Shown in pieces: positions 55,344 through 64,000 of a stretch of DNA of 64,000 nucleotides (within the stretch, counting starts at the first letter, position 1; each line of letters starts with the position of its first letter). The DNA is from Xenoacremonium recifei (lineage: Eukaryota; Ascomycota; Sordariomycetes; Hypocreales; Nectriaceae), in the NCBI GenBank assembly GCA_012184525.1, contig WOFQ01000021.1, positions 310,001 to 374,000 of the forward strand, given 5' to 3'. Made by a program: the position numbers and the translations under genes. The notes below the pieces were generated by a model. The model was not told the origin of the DNA and searched no databases. It saw only the letters and a program-made list of their open reading frames with translations.

Positions 55344-57371
55344 GATTCCAAGCTCTGAGATACAAGAAGCAAGCAAACCGGAAACTCCCCTGGAGTCGAG
55401 CCTAAAAGCAGAATGGGAACGAAGGACGACGAAGAGACGGGGAAGTTCACGACATGGGATGATCTCCTAAGGAATGGGATTGCTCTTCGTCTGGTGTATG
55501 GACCTCGACTTACGAACAATGGAAAGGGAAGAAGGACGGGACAAGGCAGCATGTAAGAAAACAGGCAGCGAGCGGTGTTTTGTTTCGTGTGCGTGTGTGC
55601 GAGTGCGAGCCCGTGTGCGAGAAACCAGCACAGGGGCAGGCAGTGGCCGAGTCGACCAGCACATCGATCGCATTGGCTGGCCAGACTGAGGCACTGCACT
55701 GCCAGCTGGAGATCACTGCAGATAATCCTCCGAAGACAGGACGGGACAAGCAGCAGAGACACACACGAAGCATGTCCACGGTACGCATCCCGGGGGGTCT
55801 TGTCGCGTGTAGGCTGGAGGTACTCCGTACTTACACGGGAGGCACATATCGGACACGAGGTGGCCCCCCCCGGCCTATACATCCTAAGGTACATACGTAC
55901 GTACCTAAGTCTGCACTTCTAGGCCAGGCCGAAGCCAAGGCAGACTCTGGGCCAAAAAAGCAAAAACCACAATTGCACACGCTCTCATTGGGGATTGGGA
56001 GGCAAGGAGAAGGACAGACACGTGTGGCATTCCCCCAAGCAGGCTAGCGGCGGCGCTGGATGGCTGCGGCCGGGCCTCCCGCAACGCAACGTCTGCCCGT
56101 CTGCGCGAATCTCGACGTCACGGCGCGGGCTTTCCAGGGAAACCCGAACGTCCGTTTTGTGTCTGAAGCGCGGCGTTGGGCCTGATCTGGTCGGGGGTTG
56201 AGCACTACCTTACTACCCTGGTCACGCGCGGCACCCCGAAGCTTGTGAGTGGTCTGTAGATCGATCTGTGTGCCTTGCGGCTGAGGGCTGGACTTTGTTT
56301 GATTGACATCACGAGGCGCGCGGGTTCTTGATATCGATGACGATCGAGCGTGTATGTCTGTCTGTCTGTCTGGTCTCGTGCTTCACCTGTTGAGAGCGAG
56401 AAGAAGAGTCGTCGTCAACTCGCCCGGCTAGTGTCGCCGATCCCCTCTCCCAACCCCTGGTGCAAATCTCCCGCTTACTCGGTACCCAGAGCTGAGCTGA
56501 CGACGAGGCTGTGCCAAGCAGGTTATCCTCACGCAAGGTACTGAATACATAGGTACCTAGGCTCGGGGAAAATGGTCCGTGTAGAGGGGACCAAACACGT
56601 ACGTACGGATCCCCGTCATGCCATGTCAATTTAAAAGAAAAGGCCCGCCCGGCATTCATGCGCTCCCCGAAGCCCCGGCCTGCGAACCGGACTGCGGAAT
56701 CCGCGGGAGCTGCTGCCCCTGAGGAAACGCGGGAATCAAAGACATGAGAAACTCCGCTCTGGTTCACTGAACGCCCGGCGCAGAGACTCCCGAATTCTCC
56801 GACGGAGAGCGGGATGGGATGGCATGATGCGAACTCGACCTCGGCACCGTGATCACACAGCGGGAAAGACAGACAGCAAGGCGCACGAACATGACTGGCA
56901 CCCGGGTGAAAGTGCCCGCGGCACATACTTGCATCCTAGGGCTGACTGGCGAGCTTAAGCTAATGCGATGTGCCTTAAGCTGCGATGCCACGCTGGCGGG
57001 CGGCTGGACTATTGCGCTGTGCCGTGTGTTAGTGGGACGGAGGGGAGAACTGACGGCCTATGATTGAGAAAGGGACGGGGTATATCTGCGGCCGTGTCTC
57101 ACTGTGTCTTAGGTTCACCGCAAGAATGATGACGGGACTTGGAAGTTGGAGAGGTTTGTCTGGGTGCAAAAGACTATGTCCAAACAAGGTACGTATTGCG
57201 CTCTAAGCTGCTGCTGAAACTTGAGGTGCATTAGGCGCTGTAAGCCCAGCATCGCCAACCCATGAACCTGGCGTCCTCGTTCTCGTTCAAATCAGAATCA
57301 TTCATCGCAATCATAACACACATCAGCATCATCATGTATATGCATGCACATTCCACACATAGCCACTCCCC
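55344..57371. other. Intergenic region, about 2 kb, no gene seen
   Basis: Upstream of the PAP2-like gene and downstream of the MDR oxidoreductase gene (both minus). It contains repeated GTAC-centred palindromes: TACTCCGTA at 55821-55829, tandem ACGT/GTAC near 55888-55904, TAGGTACCTA at 56549-56558 and ACGTACGTAC near 56597. A TGTC microsatellite lies at about 56355-56372. Confidence 0.45.
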
Positions 57372-58598
57372 TCACCCCCCCGCCACCTTCACCACCACCT
57401 TCCCAAACCTTTCCCCGCCATCCAGATACTTCATCGCCTCACCCGCCTCCCCAAACGCAAACACCCTATCCACCACCGGCCGAATCCCATGTGTCTCGTA
57501 GAACTTCAGCATCTCCTCGAACCGGTCCCGCGGGCCATTCACCACGCCCTCCAGCGTCACGCCGCGCCGCACCGCCAGCGCCCCGACGTTCACGGCCCGC
57601 GTCTCGGGAGCGTCCTCGGCGGCGGCGGCGGAACCCACGCAGGCGATGCGGCCGCCGACGGAGACGCATGCGAGGCTCTTGCGCAGGGTGCGGGTGCTGC
57701 CGTGCGTTTCGAAGATGATGGAGGCGCCGCGGCCGTGGGTTTTGTCGAGCACTGGGTCTTGCCATTCCCAGTGTGTGCGGTCGTTGATGGTGTGGTCTGC
57801 GTGGAGGTCCTTCTTTGCGCGGGCGAGGGCGTCGTCCGAGGAGGCTGTGATGATGGTCTCGAGGCCGGCAGCGTGAGCGACCTGCAGCCCGGCCAGGGAG
57901 ACGCCGCCTGTGCCTTGCAGCAGGACTGTTTCGCCAGCCGTTTTGTCGTCGTCGTCCTTCTGGGGCTTCGCAGGACTGCCTAGTGGTCGATGGCCGTTGA
58001 TGCACATCCACGCCGAGACACTCGCCGAGGGAAGACAGCATGCCTCCTCGTCAGACAGATAGTCCGGGGCCGGGACTAGACTCTCGGCGGCGAAGCACCG
58101 GTACTCCGTCAGCACGCCGGGGAGCGGCAGGCCCAGTCCCGTGGCCAGGTCCTTTTCCGTCAGCTCACCCGTGAGATGGCTCTGGTTGAATATGGACATA
58201 ACACGCGCTCCGGGCTTCAGGCGTGATGACCGGCTCTCCACCACGATGCCACACATGTCGGAACATGGCACCAGGTCGCCAGTGTCGCTCTTGCGCATCG
58301 TGGCATGACGGTTGTAGAGGCCCTGGATGACTATTGTCTCACATCAGCATCAGTGGATTGATCTGAATACGTTTGTATGTTATGTCTCACCCTCTGTATC
58401 CCGCGGGTTGAGGCTCACGGCCCGAATCTGCACCAACACCTCCCCGTCCTCAGGTTTCGGCACCTGAGCGTCGCCCAGCTTGAGACTGTCAAGGCCGGAC
58501 TGCGTCGTCGTCCACTGCCGGTTCTTGTCCGCAACTGGGATTGGCAGCGGAGGATTTGCTGCTGCAAATGGATTTATTGATTGTATAAAGTTCATCAT
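57372..58598 (-). CDS. Zinc-less medium-chain dehydrogenase/reductase (quinone-oxidoreductase-like)
   Basis: Exon 1 is 58391-58598, a 60-nt intron 58331-58390, exon 2 57372-58330; 388 residues. The N-terminal GroES-like fold is seen in EVLVQIRAVSLNPRD, VIQGLYNRHA, LVPCSDMCGIVVESR and KPGARVM. The Rossmann half starts at ETVLLQGTGGVSLAGLQVAHAAG (NAD(P)-binding GTGGVS), followed by THGRGASIIFETHG and SLACVSVGGRIACVG. The Cys cluster that would bind the structural zinc and the catalytic zinc ligands are not evident, as in the quinone-reductase branch. The end, GGERFGKVVVKVAGG, is the normal family C-terminus. An NAD(P)H-dependent reductase or alcohol dehydrogenase is expected; substrate unknown. 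Tandem ATGs (58598 and 58595) both fit the start. Confidence 0.92.
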
Positions 58599-60428
58599 CG
58601 TCGTCCAGGTAAGATGTAGATTGCGAGAGCAATGTTATCGTCAGGTCGTGTTCCGTGTAAGTCGAGTCGATCCGCTGACGTGGGTGATGGAACCAAGTTG
58701 GCTGGGCTAGGCTGCAACGGGAAAAGCCGCGTTTATAACTCCCACATCCGGGGCTGCCATGCCTGCCGCTTAGTCATGCGCTATTGGCCCGTTAAGATGT
58801 TGAATCGCAGTGAGATGTCGTGGTGTCGACGAGTTGACGGGGCAGCGTAGTCCTAACAAACCAACATAAGGTACCAATGCTTTATGCTTTGAAGTCTCCA
58901 TGATTAAGGTCGGAGAGTTTCGCAGCCACGTTGTGACGCCACCGGCGCGGAACGCGGAGGGTCAACTCTATCTTCCCGCTCATAAGCCACAAGGAAGGGA
59001 ATGTCACCGATCTTCACGTCACAAAACGTGGCATGAGGAGCCCCAATCACGTCAGAGTCAGAGGACACGAGACACACTTTCAAGCGCGCGCGAAAACTCC
59101 AGGTATATTCAATCGCAAGACCAATGCTGCACGATATCCAGATGGACCTCCTTTCATCACCTCGTCAACTTCTCATCGTGTCACTCGTAGCCACCCCTCA
59201 TATTCTGTCTGCTGTCTCCATCCTTTCCCAGGCAGTACAGTACTCCCTTCGTCTCGCATGTGCGCTTCCACAACCTCCTCGCTTCGGCTGCTGATACTGA
59301 GACAAGCAAAAAGCAAAACGCAAAAAACACAATGACCTGTCCGAACAATGCAGCCATGACAAAACGCCGCCGAGGGGTGCCCGCCGAGCTCACTCCCGCC
59401 TTCGCCTCCTTGTGCATCGCGACCAGGCGAGATTCAGGATTAGTAGAGGGCAGAGGGGAGAGAGACCAATCTCGCGCGATAACCAAAAACAACAAACCAG
59501 ATGAACAGGAAACAGGTTGAAACAATAACAGTGAGAAAAGACCAAACCAAACCAAACCAAAAACAGAAACGATGCAATAACGATAACTCGGGTGTGTAAC
59601 TTTTTTCTTATTCCGTTTCCAAACTCTCTCCCTCCCCGTTGTTTTCGTATGCTCACCACATCGGCATCACGTTTCAAGTCCGTGATTCTCACTCAAAACC
59701 AGGGATACCTGGTGAGAAGAAACCATGAACCGGTCCGTGTCGTCGTCGTCGTCACGGTCATGTCGAGGGCGCGCCAGACAGGATATTATTGGTGGGTATA
59801 GAAGATAAGTCGTTCTCATCGCCGAAGCAACTCCTCCCAGAGCTGACGCCGATGCACAGTCTGATGAGGAGAAGCTGGTATAGCTGTCTAGACGTAACGT
59901 CGTAAAAGCGTCATAATCGTCAAGTGATGGTCGTAGGTCTTGTCGGGGTACATGTTGTTTTTTTGTGCTGAGGGTATTCCGGTTGTGCGCTGACAAGCGA
60001 GTCGTGACCTTCCGTAATGGTTGCCCATGTGTTGAATCGTTTCCTGTATCCTGATATCCCATTCCCATCCTCTCTTCGAGGTTGCCATCATCATCAAATC
60101 GGCCTCGGGTATCGAGGTCGCCAGTAACGGCGGCCCCTCCATCCGATCTCCAAAAGTCGTAAAAGGTTCCCAGGTGAAACTATATGCGAGGAGCCCTGGG
60201 AGGAGCTCGCGGGCTATCGTCAACTGCCCAATTCAAATCAATATTACAAGTCGTTTTTTGAAATTCCAAAATGCCATGCAAGGGGTGCATATGCTGCGTC
60301 GCGTTCGTTTGTAACGTTCAACCATGACGGGGTAGGAAGGCAGCACGTGAGACGAGATGCTCACGGCGACTGCAGCCACCATCAGGTTCATCAACCCCGA
60401 GGAGCGAGCAATCGTCATGGCATCAACT
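58599..60428. other. Intergenic region, about 1.8 kb, no gene seen
   Basis: It lies between the MDR gene start and the Pin4-like gene stop, both on the minus strand, so it holds the promoter of one and a probably long 3' UTR of the other. Short frames on both strands are unconvincing. A run of CAAACCAAACCAAACC units occurs at about 59541-59560. Confidence 0.4.
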
Positions 60429-62415
60429 TCAGTGATATCTTGAGGCGTTGGTGGAGCTGGAGCCCACGCGGGCGCCGTTATCAGAAGAGTCTGCTGTCAG
60501 GGTCAGTAAGTAAGACACTTAGAGGGAGCCAAGTGCAACAGAAAACTTACCGCTGCCGCGCTGTACGTGGCCATTGGTGCGACGAGCGCCGAATCCAGCA
60601 GAGGTCTCCCACTCCGGGCCACGAGGCTGTCGCTCGGGGGCACCCTTGGAGCCGCCATTGGCGCTGGGGCGCTGGCTGCCGATGGCACCAGGCGTGTTCC
60701 GAGCCTGTGACTGCATGCCAGCAGCTTCGAAGGGACCCAGGTTCAATCCACTCAGGCTGTTGAGAAGCCCAGAGTCCTTGGGCCCAGGAGTACCAGAGCT
60801 GCCAGGGTGCACGGGCTGAGACATGCCGCTACCGATGTAATCACCAAAGCGAGCTGCAGAGCCAGCTCCCATACCGCCCATGCCAGGGCCCGGGGCGAGG
60901 TAGCTCGATGAGGCCTGCGAGGGGCTAGGCGTGAAGGAGCGGAGGTCGGCAAAGCTTTTGGCAGCCCGCAAGTTGTTGGGGATGGTGTTGCCATCGGGGC
61001 TACCAGGAAGCTCCAGAGTCGGTCCCTGTCGACCCATGACGTGAGAGTAAGTGTTGCTAGCAGCCCTCGATTCGCGATCTGCGGCAAAATCGAAGGTCGC
61101 GGCTCGGCTCAGTCCGCGCTTGTGCATGTCCAGGCTGCTGCCGGGCTGGTTGTGGACGTTGGCTGTAGGCGACGGTTGCTGGCGCTTTAGCACCGTGAGC
61201 TGTCGCGACTCGGCTTCGCCAATGGATTGATGCTCCAGGCCCATATGGTGAGCGAGGATGTGGATTGAGCGGCGATGCTCAGGGGCAATGCCGGGAGGGA
61301 AGATCAGGATTTCGCGAGTCTCATCCCGTCGGAACATGGCCAACTCCGTATAGAACTCAAGCGTCTGCGGGTCATTCAAGTCGACGTCACCTGTAGGCGT
61401 GAGTGAGGAATTTCGTGTTGAAACCACATCAAACATACCGAGGTGAGACGTGTTCCTCTGTTGAGCCTGTGACAACCCGCCGAGCGACTGGATGGAGCTT
61501 TGTTGGTGCAGCATGGGGCCGCGATGCTGTTCCTCGAGTTGGCCACGCCTCTCCCGCTTTTCACGTTCGATGCGCTCGCGTTCGGCCTCGGGTAGCATCT
61601 TCTTGTATTCGACGCGAAGTTTTCGACCGTGCACGTCCATGCCGTTCATCGCATCGATGACCATCCGCGTATCGTCCGCTGACTGGAAGTTGGCAAATGC
61701 GAGCCCTCTAAAAACGCCATTGTCGAAGTGGTAGTTGAAGGCATATGGCTGGGGAAGATGCATCTCCAGCATTATCTGAGCAAGCGTCTCCTTTCGAACC
61801 GCGAAGGGGATGTTCTTGATGACGATGGCAGTGGGGATGAGCTGGTCGGCGTCTGACGTGTTTGATCGAAGGTCGGTAGGCGAACCATGGGAGCCAGGAT
61901 GGTCGACCCGAAGGCCACCGTTTGAGAGACCACCGTTGAGGCCCCCGGCGAAGGGCTGCAGCGAGTTGCCCATGCCCATTCCGTTGTGATCTGTCCAGTT
62001 CTACAAAATGTCAGCGTTTGATGGGAGCGACGGTCTCATCGAAATAACGCACCTGAGGCAAGGCGGCGCGTCGGTTGACGCTCCTCTGGCGACCAGGACC
62101 GTTGACGGCGCCATTTACGGTCGCGACACCGGCAGCATTGTAATTCCACGCCTGTCCGTTGTCAAGCATATAGCCCGGCATGCCTCCACCGGCCATGTTG
62201 TCCATACCCCGAGGATTATATCCACCACCCAGCCTGTCGGCGGAGTACAGGGCAGACGAGCCTAGGGGGTTGTCAAAGGGCCGCTGGGACTGACGGGGGA
62301 GCGACAGGCCGGAGCCGAAGGCGGAAGCGCCATAGTTAGGCCTCGATGAGTTGGGGGAGCGATTCGAGTTCGTACTGTAGTCGAGGTAGCCTATGTCGTG
62401 TGGTTGTTGTGTCAT
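60429..62415 (-). CDS. Pin4/Cip2-type RNA-binding protein (RRM plus R3H)
   Basis: Four exons: 62053-62415, 61439-62000, 60551-61390 and 60429-60493; 609 residues. The N-terminus is Asn/Ser/Gly-rich. The RRM begins near residue 174 (LIPTAIVIKNIPFAVRKE), with FRGLAFANFQ as RNP1 and RKLRVEYKKMLPEAE leading into a charged helix. The R3H domain at about 309-370 has DPQTLEFYTELAMFRRDE and HRRSIHILAHHMGLEHQ (the R-x3-H core). The C-terminal part is Ser/Gly/Pro-rich with NSLSGLNLGPF. This domain order is that of budding-yeast Pin4/Mdt1 and fission-yeast Cip1/Cip2, which act in mRNA stability and stress or DNA-damage responses; role inferred. The second intron (61391-61438) is 48 nt, divisible by three and stop-free, so its retention would still give protein. 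Confidence 0.92.
61391..61438 (-). other. In-frame 48-nt intron between RRM and R3H
   Basis: The donor GTATGT and acceptor CTACAG flank 48 nt without a stop in the coding frame. Splicing gives SHLGDVDLNDP; retention inserts 16 residues rich in Ser and Thr just before the R3H domain. Confidence 0.65.
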
Positions 62416-64000
62416 AGTCGTGAGTGTATCCAGGGTGAGAAGTGGCTGCTGATTTTACCCAGCAGGCCTTCTCTACCAATAATTTCTGTGAGCTAGATGG
62501 GCCGCGCGAGAAGCGAACGTAGAGCCAGCAAGGGGGTGGGCTCGAGAGCAAGTAAGTGATGCCGATCGAGAGATGGTGTAAGAATGTAGCCAAAAAATGA
62601 CGGATACTTCAAGGATGAGGCATGAAGTAGTCCTGGGGGCGAAACTCGTGAGGATCGGAAAAGTCGTTAAAAGTCGTTGCAGCGGTGAGGCGGCCTTGAG
62701 TGGTGTACCTGAAGGTACGAGGCGGCGACGCACGAGAGCGACCGACTATATACGACGAGACGGGATGAGTCCACTGGGGACGACCGGGATATCGTCTTTC
62801 GAGATCGAGGGAACAGCAGGTGGTTGAAGGCAGGCGTCCCTGGAATCGCTAATGAGGACGTCTTCCTCGGGTCGTGACTGGGCAGAAGAGGCGAGGTCCA
62901 CCAGAGAGCTTCAGCCAACGAGCGCAGCGCGAGGACTGGGCGGCGACAGGAATGGACGTCGGCGTGGGCGTGGCGACGAGATGGGGAAGAAAGAAGAAAG
63001 AAAACAACGACCAGCACAGCGAAGGAGGCCGAGGCGAGAGTAGTCGGGCTGTGGCGTATGTAATCGCGGTCGCCTTGTCGCCTGGTTGGAGGAGACTAGG
63101 ACTGCCTGACCAGTGCGTGCACACAGCACAGAAACCGTAAAAGGGGAGAGGGGGTGGTGTTTTCTTCTCTCTGTAGAAGCCACAAGGTGTCGGTTGGACT
63201 CGTCAGGGTCGGCCAACGGGGCGTCTCGAGGAGAGGAGAGTGAGGAGAGCGGACGAGGAGGAGAGAAAATAGGAGGAAGAGGTTATAGCGACGAGTCCCG
63301 TATAATTTGGAACCCGGGAGGCTACGTTTGCGGTTGGGGAGGTGACAGGAGGGGATGGGATGGGATGGGATGGATGGATGGGATAGGATGGGCAGTGCGA
63401 GTGGTTCCCGTGCGGTGGGAATAAAAATTGGTGATCGCTAAGTGGCATCCACCCCGTTCAGTCCCAGGCCAGGGTGGAGGTTTTTTTTTTCTTCTGCGCG
63501 TTCTGGGACCGTGGCACAGTGCGCCAGGGCCTGGTGGGGGATGCGCTGGACTGTGCAGGCTGGCCGAGGGCGAGTACCAGCTGGAGTTCCGCGGGCGGGC
63601 TCCAGTGGAGGTTCTAGTGGGAATGGTGGGTGATTGCGCTGGGCTCTAGCGCTCTGGCCGCGGTGGGGTTGTCGAGGCGCGCCCGCGAGACTTCCGCTGT
63701 GAGAGGCCTCGTGGTATGGGATCCTGGAGAGGGATGGGATTTCGCACACAACACACAATGGGCTGAAAGGGTGTGGTGGTCCTGATTCATTCCTGCGCCC
63801 AATGTTGTCATCCACTCCGCGACAGCCAACCCTCGCCGACCGGTCTCAGTGGCTCTGACTCGGCGCACCGCGTGATTCCTTCTATGCCAAAGACCTGAGG
63901 GGACCGCGAGTGACTCGAGTGACAGACAGCTCTACCGTGCGGACAGCGCCATATGCACTGGCTGCGGGTGTTCCTGCTGTTGGGCTCGTGCCTTCCCACA
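62416..64000. promoter_or_regulatory. Upstream region of the Pin4-like gene to window end
   Basis: About 1.6 kb with no supportable gene. The sense strand of the Pin4-like leader is CT-rich. At 63351-63369 the plus strand carries four G-runs separated by AT. A T-run lies at 63481-63490. Small frames near the right edge have no recognisable family. Confidence 0.4.
63351..63369 (+). repeat. GGGAT repeat, G-quadruplex-type motif
   Basis: The sequence GGGGATGGGATGGGATGGG has four runs of three or more G with 2-nt loops, followed by further GGAT units to about 63390. It lies about 0.95 kb upstream of the Pin4-like start codon. Confidence 0.8.

Overview
This is a window of filamentous ascomycete nuclear DNA, most likely from a Sordariomycete. 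The support is short introns (about 45-170 nt) with GTRNGT donors and CTRAC-type branch sites, PTH11-like and Zn2Cys6 families, a STAND-type fungal N-terminal domain, and recurrent intergenic palindromes such as TACTCCGTA and TAGGTACCTA. I cannot name the species. Many coding genes were only complete after I joined exons by hand; exon limits are given in each entry.

Layout. At 0-8 kb lie a truncated cytochrome P450 (-), a divergently transcribed PTH11-like seven-helix membrane protein (+), a DUF7730/F-box-like protein (-), the N-glycan mannosyltransferase ALG2 (+) and a STAND-N-terminal/coiled-coil protein (-). At 9.3-13.4 kb is a large CaMKK/Sak1-type kinase (-). From 13.4 to 22.4 kb runs about 9 kb in which I find no believable gene. 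At 22.4-25 kb are a mitochondrial lipoate-protein ligase (AIM22-like, -) and, divergent from it, a broken chorismate synthase copy (ARO2 pseudogene, +). At 25.4-32.8 kb two unrelated Zn2Cys6 transcription factors stand in tandem (-); the second splits its zinc cluster over two microexons of 13 and 10 nt.

At 36.6-46.5 kb are a Cys-rich single-pass surface protein (+), an HSL-type alpha/beta hydrolase (+), a 1234-residue acidic coiled-coil membrane protein (+) and a small multi-helix membrane protein (-). At 48.3-53.1 kb is an EDC4/Pdc1-like decapping scaffold (+). At 54.2-55.3 kb is a PAP2-type lipid enzyme (-), at 57.4-58.6 kb a zinc-less MDR oxidoreductase (-), and at 60.4-62.4 kb a Pin4/Cip2-type RRM+R3H protein (-). 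The last 1.6 kb holds no gene I can support.

Most of the genes are conserved housekeeping or regulatory functions (protein glycosylation, lipoylation, nutrient-stress kinase signalling, mRNA decay). Two proteins, EDC4-like and Pin4-like, both act on mRNA fate, but nothing shows them to be one functional unit. No mobile element, tRNA, rRNA or CRISPR array was recognised. The most unusual items are the ARO2 pseudogene, the paired microexons, a two-codon uORF with a strong start context two bases before a transcription-factor start codon, an in-frame 48-nt intron in the Pin4-like gene, and competing 3' splice sites in the kinase gene.
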